Assembly (NCBI GenBank): GCA_946533395.1
Contig: CAMNBU010000012.1
Span: 1 to 60,838 of the forward strand
Source: UBA4292 sp002395865
Lineage (GTDB): Bacteria > Bacillota > Clostridia > Lachnospirales > Lachnospiraceae
Direction of reading: 5' to 3'
DNA length: 60,838 nucleotides
This document shows, one piece after another, positions 51,958 through 60,742 of the stretch. Positions within the stretch are counted from its first letter, which is position 1; each line of letters starts with the position of its first letter. Under the pieces are notes generated by a model. That model was given only the letters and a program-made list of their open reading frames with translations. It was not told the DNA's origin and did no database searches. A program made the position numbers and the translations under genes.

Positions 51958-53279
51958 TGTTTAAAACTCTTCAAAACGCTTTGAAGGTGAAAGACTTGAG
52001 GAAGAAACTGCTCTATACATTCTTTATGATAGTGGTAGTTCGCCTCGGATCACAGATTCCGGTACCCGGTACGGACGGTTCCGTTATCGCTAATCTCATA
52101 AAGAGCAACTCCGATGCATTCGGTTTCTTAAACAGCATCACGGGTGGTTCTTTTGAGTCCTTTTCCGTATTTGCACTCAGTATCACACCATACATCACAT
52201 CATCCATTATCATACAGCTTCTGACGATGGCGATACCCGCCCTCGAGGAGCTGCAGCAGGATGGTGAGGACGGCCGCAAGAAGTTGGCTGAGATCACGAG
52301 ATACGTGACCGTAGGCCTCGCGCTCATGCAGTCCGCAGCGCTGGCGATAAGCTTCGGCGGACAGGGTCTGCTCGGCTCCAACCCTCATTGGTACAGTTAT
52401 GTGGTGGTTGTGATCACCCTTACAGCCGGTTCCGCAATGCTTATGTGGATCGGTGAGAGAATCACGGAAAAGGGTGTCGGAAACGGTATTTCCATAGTCC
52501 TTGTTGTAAACATTATATCCGGGTTCCCGGGCGATGTAGTAACGCTCAGGGACGCATTTGTAAACGTATCATCCATCGGATGGGCAAGAGCGATACTCAA
52601 TCTGGTGATCATACTGGCGATCATCCTCGCGATGATAGTGTTCGTCATCTATCTTCAGGACGGACAGCGCCAGATACCGATCTTGTACGCGAAGAAGACA
52701 GTCGGAAGAAGACTTATCGGCGGACAGAGCTCCAGCATTCCCTTAAAGGTGAATACCGCGGGCGTCATCCCCGTCATCTTTGCTTCTTCACTGATGTCGA
52801 TACCGTCACTGGTCGGCCAGTTCTTTTCCGAAAAGAGCATCGTTGCAGTAAAGATACTTCAGTTTTTAAGCCCCAGCTGCTGGTTCAGGGCAGGCTATGA
52901 CTGGTATATCAGTTTAGGCTACCTGCTCTATGCGGCGATGATCATAGGCTTTGCCTATTTCTACACATCGATCACATTCAACCCGAATGAGGTCTCTGAA
53001 AACATAAAGAAGCAGGGCGGCTCGGTACCCGGTATCAGACCCGGTAAGCCCACCGCAGACTATTTCACCGGAATACTTAATTATCTGGTATTTATCGGCG
53101 CGATCGGACTCCTCATCGTATGTACGGTGCCTCTTCTTTGTTCAGGTCTCACAGGTATAGGTTCCCTCTCATTCGGAGGTACCTCGATCATAATCGTTGT
53201 TGGCGTAGTGCTTGAGACATTGCAGCAGATCGAATCACAGATGCTCGTAAGAAATTACAAGGGCTTCTTAAATTCTTAA
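51957..53279 (+). CDS. secY: Preprotein translocase subunit SecY
   Basis: 440 residues with ten predicted transmembrane helices and the family stretches GSQIPVPGTDGSVIANLI and ITPYITSSIIIQLLTMAIP. It is the channel of the Sec translocon with SecE at 14286. It exports the secreted proteins of the accessory region. A terminator follows it. Confidence 0.98.
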   Translation: MFKTLQNALKVKDLRKKLLYTFFMIVVVRLGSQIPVPGTDGSVIANLIKSNSDAFGFLNSITGGSFESFSVFALSITPYITSSIIIQLLTMAIPALEELQQDGEDGRKKLAEITRYVTVGLALMQSAALAISFGGQGLLGSNPHWYSYVVVVITLTAGSAMLMWIGERITEKGVGNGISIVLVVNIISGFPGDVVTLRDAFVNVSSIGWARAILNLVIILAIILAMIVFVIYLQDGQRQIPILYAKKTVGRRLIGGQSSSIPLKVNTAGVIPVIFASSLMSIPSLVGQFFSEKSIVAVKILQFLSPSCWFRAGYDWYISLGYLLYAAMIIGFAYFYTSITFNPNEVSENIKKQGGSVPGIRPGKPTADYFTGILNYLVFIGAIGLLIVCTVPLLCSGLTGIGSLSFGGTSIIIVVGVVLETLQQIESQMLVRNYKGFLNS

Positions 53280-53284
53280 AACCC

Positions 53285-53323
53285 GACCCTGGGACCCTTT
53301 GCGGGTCCCAAGGGTTGTTTTTT
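53285..53323 (+). terminator. Terminator or attenuator between secY and adk
   Basis: GGGACCC / GGGTCCC core stem, flanked by further pairing (ACCCT / AGGGT), then a T-tract. It lies inside what is usually one transcript. Confidence 0.85.
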
Positions 53324-53355
53324 CCAAAGCCGGATACGGCATGTCAGGAGGTCTT

Positions 53356-54000
53356 ATGAAGATTATAATGCTGGGAGCCCCGGGAGCGGGCAAGGGTACA
53401 CAGGCGAAGATGATCGCGGACAGATACGGTATTCCGCACGTTTCAACAGGAGACATCTTCCGCGCAAATATCAAGAACGGAACCGAGCTTGGAAGACAGG
53501 CTAAGGAATATATGGATCAGGGACAGCTCGTTCCGGATGAGCTGACCGTCAAGATACTTCTCGACAGAGTTGCACAGCCCGACTGCAAGAACGGCTACGT
53601 GCTCGACGGTTTTCCCCGCACCATTCCTCAGGCAGAGGTCCTTACAGAGGCACTCGATAAGCTCGGCGAGAAGATCGATTACGCGATCGACGTTAATGTA
53701 CCGGACGAGAACATCATCAACAGAATGGGCGGCAGACGCGCATGCGTAGCCTGCGGCGCTACATATCATGTCGTATACATCCCCACCAAGGTGGAGGGCA
53801 TCTGCGACAGATGCGGCGAGAAGCTCATCCTCCGCGACGATGACAAGCCCGAGACGGTTAAAAAGAGACTTGACGTTTACCACAAGCAGACACAGCCTCT
53901 CATCGATTACTATACGGCAGCCGGTATCCTTAAGACCGTTGACGGTACGAAGGATATGAAGGATGTATTTGAGAGCATTGTGGCTATCCTTGGCGAGTGA
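53356..54000 (+). CDS. adk: Adenylate kinase, zinc-lid type
   Basis: A 214-residue enzyme (ATP + AMP to 2 ADP). P-loop GAPGAGKGTQAKMIA, lid with four Cys (CVACGATYH and CDRCGEK) binding zinc, and DGFPRTIPQAE. ATG 53356 has AGGAGG upstream; the frame is open from 53299. It follows secY, as in most Firmicutes. Confidence 0.97.
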   Translation: MKIIMLGAPGAGKGTQAKMIADRYGIPHVSTGDIFRANIKNGTELGRQAKEYMDQGQLVPDELTVKILLDRVAQPDCKNGYVLDGFPRTIPQAEVLTEALDKLGEKIDYAIDVNVPDENIINRMGGRRACVACGATYHVVYIPTKVEGICDRCGEKLILRDDDKPETVKKRLDVYHKQTQPLIDYYTAAGILKTVDGTKDMKDVFESIVAILGE

Positions 54001-54012
54001 CAGAGGTGTGAC

Positions 54013-54792
54013 ATGCCTTTAAGAGTCAGAACGGGGCAGGAGCTTGAGCTCATGAGGCACGCCGGACGTGTGCTTGCTCTTCTGAATGAGGAGCTGGGCA
54101 GAAATGTCAGGCCGGGGATTTCCACGGCCGAGCTGGACAGGATCGCGCGCGAGTTCATCGCGGGCTATGAGGACTGCACGCCGGCGTTTCTTGACTATGA
54201 CGGCTTCCCCGCCGCCATATGCACATCTGTAAATGACGAAGTGGTCCACGGAATACCGGATGTGAACAGGATACTTAAGGAGGGCGACATAGTGAAGCTC
54301 GACGCCGGAGTCCTGTACAGAGGATGGTATTCGGACGCGGCCAGAACATGGGCGGTCGGAGAGATCTCTTCGGAGAAACGAAAGCTCATGGAGGTCACGG
54401 AGCAGGCCTTTTTCGAGGCAATGAAGGTCGCAAGGGACGGTGCCTACCTGTATGATATAGGAAGAGCCGTTGAAGACTATGTGAAGTCCTTCGGATACGC
54501 GCCCGCGAGGGAGTATACCGGACACGCGATAGGTTCGGATCTTCACGAGGATCCCATGGTTCCCAACTACAAGCCCATCGGAAGAGGTATGAGGCTTAAG
54601 GCAGGTATGACACTTGCGATCGAACCCATTATCAACATGGGAAGCCCGAGGGTCATCTGTGAGGGAGACTGGATCACGAGGACGGCGGACGGCAAAGCAA
54701 GCGCGCACTACGAGAACACGATACTCATTACGGAGGGAGCGCCCGAGATACTTACTCTGGCACCCGGTGAGGTGGAGCATGAACTGCACTGA
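54013..54792 (+). CDS. map: Methionine aminopeptidase, type I
   Basis: A 259-residue metalloenzyme that removes the initiator Met. Conserved metal ligands are in DIVKLDAGVLYRGWYSDAAR (two Asp) and GHAIGSDLHEDPMVPNY with later Glu residues in LAIEPIINMG. It starts 12 bases after adk. Its end overlaps the KOW gene. Confidence 0.97.
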   Translation: MPLRVRTGQELELMRHAGRVLALLNEELGRNVRPGISTAELDRIAREFIAGYEDCTPAFLDYDGFPAAICTSVNDEVVHGIPDVNRILKEGDIVKLDAGVLYRGWYSDAARTWAVGEISSEKRKLMEVTEQAFFEAMKVARDGAYLYDIGRAVEDYVKSFGYAPAREYTGHAIGSDLHEDPMVPNYKPIGRGMRLKAGMTLAIEPIINMGSPRVICEGDWITRTADGKASAHYENTILITEGAPEILTLAPGEVEHELH

Positions 54793-55045
54793 GGGTATGA
54801 TCGCCATATCGCTTTTGGGACATGACAAAGGAAGCTTCTATATAATAACGAAGGCCTGTGATGAATGCGTTTATCTCGCCGACGGAAGGATAAGGAAGCT
54901 GGCACGCCCGAAGCGCAAGAACATAAAGCACATACAGCTTGTAAAGACCATACCGGATGTGATAGCCGACAAGCTAAAGAACGGCGCCCTGACGGACGCG
55001 GATGTCATTTACGCACTCAGAACATGGAGGACAGCAAATGTCTAA
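54779..55045 (+). CDS. KOW-domain RNA-binding protein (L14e-like)
   Basis: An 88-residue protein with a KOW-type fold (GHDKGSFYIITKACDECVYL) and a basic stretch RKLARPKRKNIKHIQLVKT. It lies in the conserved position between map and infA, where related Clostridia also have it. The start is ATG 54779, overlapping map by 14 bases; an alternative ATG is at 54797. The role in translation is inferred. Confidence 0.8.
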   Translation: MNCTEGMIAISLLGHDKGSFYIITKACDECVYLADGRIRKLARPKRKNIKHIQLVKTIPDVIADKLKNGALTDADVIYALRTWRTANV

Positions 55046-55256
55046 GTCAGACGTTATCGAAATAGAAGGAACCGTAGTTGAGAAGCTCCCGAACGCAATG
55101 TTCCAGGTCGAGCTGGAGAACGGTCACAAGGTTCTGGCACATATCAGCGGCAAGCTGAGGATGAATTACATAAGGATACTGCCCGGCGACAAGGTGACAC
55201 TTGAGCTTTCACCGTATGACCTGTCCAAGGGAAGAATAATCTGGAGAGATAAATAA
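55038..55256 (+). CDS. infA: Translation initiation factor IF-1
   Basis: 72 residues with the S1-like OB fold (NAMFQVELENGHKVLAHISG and IRILPGDKVTLELSPYDLSK). ATG 55038, with GGAGG 8 bases upstream, overlaps the KOW gene by 8 bases. The frame is open from 55002. Confidence 0.98.
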   Translation: MSKSDVIEIEGTVVEKLPNAMFQVELENGHKVLAHISGKLRMNYIRILPGDKVTLELSPYDLSKGRIIWRDK

Positions 55257-55264
55257 ATTTCTTC

Positions 55265-55294
55265 TTGACAAGCCATATGCAAAAGTGGTATGAT
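55265..55294 (+). promoter_or_regulatory. Internal promoter before rpmJ
   Basis: TTGACA (55265-55270), 18 bases and TATGAT (55289-55294). It allows separate transcription of the alpha part of the cluster. Confidence 0.85.
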
Positions 55295-55358
55295 GCTATG
55301 CGCTGTTTTGTAAAGAAGGGAAAGTATCCGCCTTTTGCGGATAGAGAGGAGGACTGCT

Positions 55359-55472
55359 GTGAAGGTCAGAGTATCAGTAAAGCCTATGTGCGAAAAGTGC
55401 AAGGTAATCAGGAGAAAGGGCACGATCCGTATCATCTGCGAGAATCCGAAGCACAAGCAGAGACAGGGTTAA
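55359..55472 (+). CDS. rpmJ: 50S ribosomal protein L36
   Basis: A 37-residue protein: MKVRVSVKPMCEKC, then IRIICENPKHKQRQG. It has the zinc Cys3-His pattern of L36. GTG at 55359 follows GAGGAGGAC. Confidence 0.97.
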   Translation: MKVRVSVKPMCEKCKVIRRKGTIRIICENPKHKQRQG

Positions 55473-55617
55473 TTTCCTTTTCTAAGTGGAGCTTTGCTCC
55501 GAAATGGTATATATCAAGCGGCTGCAGCGATATATATCGCTGATTGATATATTATGCTCCGTTTCATTTGCGGAGCGACGAGTTTTTAAATATGAAAGAT
55601 GGAGGTGCTAAACACAC
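55473..55617 (+). other. Hairpin-rich rpmJ-rpsM gap
   Basis: Includes the perfect palindrome AGCGATATATATCGCT (55527-55542), outer arms TATATATCA / TGATATAT and a GCTCCG / CGGAGC hairpin. No T-tract. It could be an autoregulatory leader (S4-type repression is known for this operon elsewhere) but none is recognised. Confidence 0.45.
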
Positions 55618-55986
55618 ATGGCTCGTATTTCAGGTGTTGATTTACCAAGAGAGAAGCGTATTGAGATAGGTCTTACCTATATCTTCGGTATCGGACGTGT
55701 AAGCGCCGGAAAGATTCTCGAGAAGGCAGGAGTTAATCCTGACACCCGCGTTAAGAATCTTACCGATGATGAGGTTGCTCGTCTTCGTGACGTGATCGAT
55801 GCCGACTACATGGTAGAAGGTGATCTCAGACGTGAAGTAGCTCAGAACATCAAGACTCTTCAGGAGATCGGATGTTACAGAGGAATCCGCCACAGAAAGG
55901 GCCTGCCGGTTCGCGGTCAGAAGACAAAGACCAACGCAAGAACCCGCAAGGGACCGAAGAAGACTGTAGCAAACAAGAAAAAATAA
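55618..55986 (+). CDS. rpsM: 30S ribosomal protein S13
   Basis: 122 residues from MARISGVDLPREKRIEIGLT, with the basic tail GQKTKTNARTRKGPKKT. GGAGGTG precedes the ATG. Confidence 0.98.
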   Translation: MARISGVDLPREKRIEIGLTYIFGIGRVSAGKILEKAGVNPDTRVKNLTDDEVARLRDVIDADYMVEGDLRREVAQNIKTLQEIGCYRGIRHRKGLPVRGQKTKTNARTRKGPKKTVANKKK

Positions 55987-56022
55987 TTGAAAGGAACCCA
56001 TAAGGGAAGGTTAGTTTAGAAA

Positions 56023-56421
56023 ATGGCTAAGCAAGCGTCAGCAAAAAAGGTGACAAAAAAGCGCGTTAAGAAAAACGTTGAACGGGGACAGGCACATATC
56101 CAGGCATCCTTCAATAACACCATTGTTACTTTGACGGATACCCAGGGAAACGCTCTTTCATGGGCAAGTGCCGGCGGTCTGGGATTTAAAGGTTCAAGAA
56201 AATCTACTCCTTATGCAGCTCAGATGGCAGCTGAAACTGCGACTAAAGCAGCTTTGATCCATGGACTTAAGACTGTGGATGTATTTGTTAAGGGACCCGG
56301 TTCGGGAAGAGAGGCAGCTATCCGCGCACTCGCGGCAGCAGGCCTTGAGGTTACAAGTATTCACGATGTAACACCGGTTCCTCACAACGGATGTCGTCCG
56401 CCTAAGCGCAGAAGAGTTTAA
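56023..56421 (+). CDS. rpsK: 30S ribosomal protein S11
   Basis: 132 residues with IQASFNNTIVTLTDTQGNAL and the C-terminal PHNGCRPPKRRRV. The site is GGGAAGG some distance before the ATG. Confidence 0.98.
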   Translation: MAKQASAKKVTKKRVKKNVERGQAHIQASFNNTIVTLTDTQGNALSWASAGGLGFKGSRKSTPYAAQMAAETATKAALIHGLKTVDVFVKGPGSGREAAIRALAAAGLEVTSIHDVTPVPHNGCRPPKRRRV

Positions 56422-56438
56422 TCAGGAGGTAAAGCAAA

Positions 56439-57035
56439 GTGGCAGTTAACAGAGTTCCCGTATTAAAAAGATGCAGATCTTTGGACCTTGAACCGGGATT
56501 TTTAGGTATTGATAAGCATTCCAAGAGGAAGCTTAACAGAGCGAACAAGAAGATGAGCGAGTATGGTCTTCAGCTCCGCGAGAAGCAGAAGGCAAAGTTC
56601 ATCTACGGTGTGTTAGAGAAGCCTTTTAGAAATTATTATGAGAAGGCAAGCAGGATGACCAAGGGTACTGTCGGTGACAACCTCATGGTCATGCTTGAGA
56701 GCAGACTGGATAACGTAGTCTTCAGACTCGGCTTCGCAAGAACCAGGATGGAGGCAAGACAGATCGTTGACCACAAGCACATCACGGTAAACGGAAAGAC
56801 CATCAACATTCCTTCCTACCTGATCAGTGCAGGCGACGTTATCGCTGTCAAGGAGAAGGCTCAGAGCAGCCCTCTGTTCAAGAACGTTATCGAGACTACT
56901 GCAGGAAGAGTAGTTCCTGAGTGGCTGGACGGCGGCAAGGAGACATTTGAAGGAACAGTTAAGCAGCTTCCCACAAGGGAGATGATCGATGTTCCGGTAA
57001 ACGAAGTGCTGATCGTCGAGTTGTACTCCAAATAA
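56439..57035 (+). CDS. rpsD: 30S ribosomal protein S4
   Basis: 198 residues with the S4 domain (MLESRLDNVVFRLGFARTRM). No zinc Cys motif is present in the N-terminus. The start is GTG after AGGAGG. S4 often represses its own synthesis. Confidence 0.98.
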   Translation: MAVNRVPVLKRCRSLDLEPGFLGIDKHSKRKLNRANKKMSEYGLQLREKQKAKFIYGVLEKPFRNYYEKASRMTKGTVGDNLMVMLESRLDNVVFRLGFARTRMEARQIVDHKHITVNGKTINIPSYLISAGDVIAVKEKAQSSPLFKNVIETTAGRVVPEWLDGGKETFEGTVKQLPTREMIDVPVNEVLIVELYSK

Positions 57036-57122
57036 AAATAATGCGGCTCATGCCGCGTGGCATATCTTTATTTGGTCGCGCATATTGCGCATTCATTCCA
57101 GCCATAGGAGGGGCTTATTAAG
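57036..57122 (+). other. rpsD-rpoA gap
   Basis: GCGGC / GCCGC (57043-57056) and GCGCATATTGCGC small hairpins, then TAGGAGGGG before rpoA. No terminator tail. Confidence 0.35.
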
Positions 57123-58076
57123 ATGTTGGATTTTCAGAAGCCAAGGATTGAGATCACCGAGATCTCAGATGATAAGAGATATGGTAAGTTCGTTGTAGAG
57201 CCTCTTGAGAGAGGATACGGTACGACACTGGGTAATTCTCTTAGAAGAATTATGCTTTCTTCCCTTCCTGGTTGTGCGGTAAGCCAGATCAAGATTGAAA
57301 ATGTCAGCCACGAATTCAGCTCGATTCCGGGCGTGAAGGAGGATGTCACAGAGATCGTCATGAACATCAAGGGCCTTGCTGTTAAAAACAACGGCAACGC
57401 AGATGATTTCCGCATCGGCTTCATCGATTACAGAGGTGAAGGCGTTGTGACAGCCAGAGATATCCAGGTAGACCCTGAGATAGAGATCCTTACCCCCGAC
57501 AATGTAATAGCAACACTGAGCGGTCCCGACGCGCATCTGTCCATGGAGCTTACATTCACCACGGGCAGAGGCTACGTCAGCGCAGACAAGAACAAGAGCG
57601 AGGATGCACCTCTCGGAAATATTGCGATAGATTCCATCTACACCCCTGTTGAGAGAGTCAACATGACGGTCGAGGATACCCGTGTGGGCCAGGTGACCGA
57701 TTATGACAGACTCACCCTCGAGGTGTACACGAACGGAACACTCGCACCGGATGAGGCTGTAAGCCTTGCGGCGAAGGTACTCAGCGAGCACCTGAACCTG
57801 TTCATTGACCTCTCAGAGAACGCTAAGAGCGTGGACGTCATGGTCGACAAGCATGATGACGAGAACGGAAAGGTTCTCAACATGAACATTGACGAGCTTG
57901 AGCTCTCAGTTCGTGCCTTCAACTGCCTGAAGCGTGCAGGCATCAATACCGTTCAGGAATTGGTGAACAAGACACCCGACGACATGATGAAGGTGAGAAA
58001 CCTCGGCCGCAAGTCACTCGAAGAGGTACTTCAGAAGCTGAAGAACCTCGGCTTAGCGCTTAACAGTGAGAATTAA
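57123..58076 (+). CDS. rpoA: RNA polymerase subunit alpha
   Basis: 317 residues. The assembly domain holds YGTTLGNSLRRIMLSSLPG, and the C-terminal domain (ELSVRAFNCLKRAGINTVQE and VRNLGRKSLEEVLQKLKNLG) binds UP elements and regulators. It follows rpsD in the standard alpha order. Confidence 0.99.
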   Translation: MLDFQKPRIEITEISDDKRYGKFVVEPLERGYGTTLGNSLRRIMLSSLPGCAVSQIKIENVSHEFSSIPGVKEDVTEIVMNIKGLAVKNNGNADDFRIGFIDYRGEGVVTARDIQVDPEIEILTPDNVIATLSGPDAHLSMELTFTTGRGYVSADKNKSEDAPLGNIAIDSIYTPVERVNMTVEDTRVGQVTDYDRLTLEVYTNGTLAPDEAVSLAAKVLSEHLNLFIDLSENAKSVDVMVDKHDDENGKVLNMNIDELELSVRAFNCLKRAGINTVQELVNKTPDDMMKVRNLGRKSLEEVLQKLKNLGLALNSEN

Positions 58077-58095
58077 TCATAGGAGGTAAACTACA

Positions 58096-58632
58096 ATGGC
58101 AGGCTATAGAAAGCTTAGCAGAACGTCAGACCAGAGAAAGGCGCTCTTAAGAGGCCAGGTCACGGCTCTGTTATATAACGGAAAGATAAAGACCACCGAA
58201 GCCAAGGCTAAGGAGGTTCAGAAGATCGCTGAAGGTCTTATAGCTCTCGCAGTCAAGGAGAAGGATAACTTCGAGACTGTTACCGTTTCACAGAAGGTTG
58301 CCCGCAAGGACAAGGACGGCAAGAGAGTTAAGGAAGTCGTAAACGGCAAGAAGACCACCGTATACGATACAGTAGAGAAGGAAGTTAAGAAGGACAAGCC
58401 TTCAAGACTTCACGCAAGAAGAAAGATGCTTCAGACCTTCTACGGCGTAACATTCGTACCCGCTGAGGCAGCAGGCAAGAAGTCACGCACCAAGACTGTC
58501 GATATGGCAGCCAAGATGTTCGATGAGGTAGCTCCCAAGTACATAAACCGCAACGGCGGCTACACACGCATCGTAAAGATCGGTCAGAGAAAGGGCGACG
58601 CAGCTATGGAAGTGCTGCTCGAGCTCGTATAA
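58096..58632 (+). CDS. rplQ: 50S ribosomal protein L17 with internal insertion
   Basis: 178 residues, against about 115-125 in most bacteria. The N-terminus (MAGYRKLSRTSDQRKALLRG) and C-terminus (GGYTRIVKIGQRKGDAAMEV) are normal. About 50 Lys/Glu/Asp-rich residues (KVARKDKDGKRVKEVVNGKK and on) are inserted in the middle. I recall similar long L17 in other Lachnospiraceae. It is the last gene of the cluster. Confidence 0.95.
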   Translation: MAGYRKLSRTSDQRKALLRGQVTALLYNGKIKTTEAKAKEVQKIAEGLIALAVKEKDNFETVTVSQKVARKDKDGKRVKEVVNGKKTTVYDTVEKEVKKDKPSRLHARRKMLQTFYGVTFVPAEAAGKKSRTKTVDMAAKMFDEVAPKYINRNGGYTRIVKIGQRKGDAAMEVLLELV

Positions 58633-58650
58633 TTCAATCGGTTTATCAGG

Positions 58651-58677
58651 GACGATCCGCAAGGGTCGTCTTTTTAT
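58651..58677 (+). terminator. Terminator after rplQ
   Basis: GACGATCC / GGGTCGTC stem (one G-U pair), loop GCAA and a T-tract. It ends the ribosomal cluster. Confidence 0.95.
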
Positions 58678-58719
58678 TTTGCTATTTTTGTAGATTGTAC
58701 TTAAAAAATACAATTTCGG

Positions 58720-58746
58720 TGTAACAAATCGCTTCTTTTTTGTATC
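58720..58746 (+). promoter_or_regulatory. Possible ECF-type promoter of the third sigma operon
   Basis: TGTAAC (58720-58725), 16 bases and GTATC (58742-58746). The -35 block and spacing fit the other two ECF-like motifs; the -10 block fits less well. Confidence 0.4.
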
Positions 58747-58771
58747 TATATAAGTAGAGGGAGAAATTATT

Positions 58772-59320
58772 GTGCACATGGATGATAAGGACATAATCGG
58801 GCTGTTTATCAGTCGCGATGAATCGGCCATAGGGCAGGTACAGGAAAAATACGGCCGGCTCCTGTACAGGATCGCGATAAACATTCTGAACAATGCGGAA
58901 GACGCAGAGGAGTGCGTACAGGATACATATATCAGTCTTTGGGACAGTATAGTGCAGGTTGGCCCTGAGAATCTGCGCGCTTATGCAATGAAAACAGCGA
59001 GGAATCATGCTCTGAAGAAAAGGTATTACAACTACCGGGAGAACCCTGCAGATGTCAATATCGATGATCTGGAGGAGATTCTGACATCACATGAGAGCGC
59101 CTTTGAGGATGTAATAGCACTAAAGGATGTTTTAAATGGCTTTTTGGCAACACTTGATCCCGACGCCCGAAGAATCTTCCTTGAGAGGTACTGGATGAAC
59201 GAGAGCGATGCGGATATCGCGCGAATGCTGAATATAAGTGATACGAGAGTTCGCGCTATACTGCACAGGTGTAGGAAGAAACTGAAAGAGTATCTGGACA
59301 GAATCGAGACCGATAATTGA
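58772..59320 (+). CDS. ECF-type RNA polymerase sigma factor (third copy)
   Basis: 182 residues with region 2 (ECVQDTYISLWDSIVQVG and LRAYAMKTARNHALKKRYYN) and region 4 (LDPDARRIFLERYWMNESDA and the helix ISDTRVRAILHRCRKKLK). It is more distant from the copies at 24114 and 26438. The GTG start at 58772 lies 8 bases after GGGAG; an ATG two codons later is possible. Its membrane partner follows. Confidence 0.92.
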   Translation: MHMDDKDIIGLFISRDESAIGQVQEKYGRLLYRIAINILNNAEDAEECVQDTYISLWDSIVQVGPENLRAYAMKTARNHALKKRYYNYRENPADVNIDDLEEILTSHESAFEDVIALKDVLNGFLATLDPDARRIFLERYWMNESDADIARMLNISDTRVRAILHRCRKKLKEYLDRIETDN

Positions 59321-59365
59321 TTGGAACATGAGCAACAACAGATAAGGTATTTAGAGGAGAGTACT

Positions 59366-60742
59366 ATGGACAGAAAAATGATCGACCGGGCGATGAATAT
59401 GATCGATGACGAATATCTGAATGATCTCGGAGAGGGTGACCCGGCTTCACGAAAGAAGGGACCGCTTACATGGCTTCTCATAGCCGCATGCTTTGCGGCT
59501 GTGTTAGGCGCCGTATGGTATATGTCGGCAGATAACAGGAAAGGAACAGAGCCTACACAGATAGCGGATAATAACGCATATAAGGGTGAAGTTGAAGATA
59601 AAGATACTGTAGCGAGCCTGCCTGCCGATGGTGTGCTCGAGTACCCGGCCGGATTGGAACCCGGTAAAGCAAATGAGACCGAGATAGAGAGTATCAGGCT
59701 GTATAATCTCCTGCTTGAATATTATAATCGCGGGGCCGGAGATGAATATATGTGCCAGAAGTTTGCGGATGATTTCGGGGGCGCATACATAGCGGATAAC
59801 AGGGAACTGGTCATCCTCCTCATAGATGATAGCGGGGAAGCCGTTCAGAATATCCGGAATTTGATCGGCGATAAGGGATACAGCATCAGGACCTGTGAGT
59901 ATTCCTATGTACATCTCCTGAACACTATCGACAGAATAACCGAGCTTATTCCGGATATTCAGGAGCATGGAATAGCCATTACCTCCGTCGGTGAGGATGT
60001 AAAAAACAATCGTGTTTTCATAGGTATTCAGGGAAAGAGTGATGAAGATGTTGCTTATATCAGGGAGCTGATCGATGACCCTGTGATCGTATATCTGGAT
60101 ATACCATATGAGGAGGAGGCCGGTACTCCAATCAAAGGAGGATATTCCATTACAAGTTCAAGTGACGGGTATACATCCAAGATAGGCTTCTCCGCTATAA
60201 ACAGCGCCAATTACGAAGGCTTTATCATAAGTGGTCATGAAGGCGATAATATGTATGAAAACTTTACCTATGGCAGCATCACCGCCGGATATGTTACCGC
60301 CACGTCATATTATAATACATCAACGGCAGATGCATCCTTTATCATGAAAGGCGCGAGCGCAGATACGTCGGCTTTTATATCGTCATATTTGGTTCATTCT
60401 GTATCCGCCACGCCGCTGGAATTTCCAGTGGGAACCAGTATAATTATGTATAATGCAGTATCCGGCTTCAAGTATGGCCAGATAACGAATAATGACTATA
60501 TTTCAGTAAGACCGAATACATGGTACTTCAGGCACCAGACCAAATCTTCTATACAGGTCGTGAGCGGCGACAGCGGTTCACCTGTCTTTTTCAGTACGGG
60601 AATGTATAACGGCAACATATCCTGCAAGCTGTTAGGCATCGTAGCTACCACCGGAATAGATTCTAGTGGCACATCGTTCTCGACTTTTTCGAAGTATTAC
60701 TACATTACACAGGAGCTGTCGGTTACTGCGGTCACGCAGTAG
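59366..60742 (+). CDS. Membrane partner of ECF sigma fused to an S1 (trypsin-like) protease domain
   Basis: A 458-residue protein. ATG 59366 is chosen for the GAGGAG ribosome site; the frame is open from a TTG at 59321. The cytosolic N-terminus (IDRAMNMIDDEYLNDLGEGD) has the ID-D motif of the other partners. A transmembrane helix (residues 34-53) is followed by a propeptide-like module (~137-224: GAYIADNRELVILLIDDSG, then SYVHLLNTIDRITEL). The S1 domain (~260-458) has a full triad by pattern: His291 (ISGHEGD), Asp322 (TADASFI) and Ser403 (SGDSGSPVF). It probably senses an envelope signal and acts as, or releases, a protease outside the cell. Anti-sigma action is inferred. Confidence 0.8.
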   Translation: MDRKMIDRAMNMIDDEYLNDLGEGDPASRKKGPLTWLLIAACFAAVLGAVWYMSADNRKGTEPTQIADNNAYKGEVEDKDTVASLPADGVLEYPAGLEPGKANETEIESIRLYNLLLEYYNRGAGDEYMCQKFADDFGGAYIADNRELVILLIDDSGEAVQNIRNLIGDKGYSIRTCEYSYVHLLNTIDRITELIPDIQEHGIAITSVGEDVKNNRVFIGIQGKSDEDVAYIRELIDDPVIVYLDIPYEEEAGTPIKGGYSITSSSDGYTSKIGFSAINSANYEGFIISGHEGDNMYENFTYGSITAGYVTATSYYNTSTADASFIMKGASADTSAFISSYLVHSVSATPLEFPVGTSIIMYNAVSGFKYGQITNNDYISVRPNTWYFRHQTKSSIQVVSGDSGSPVFFSTGMYNGNISCKLLGIVATTGIDSSGTSFSTFSKYYYITQELSVTAVTQ

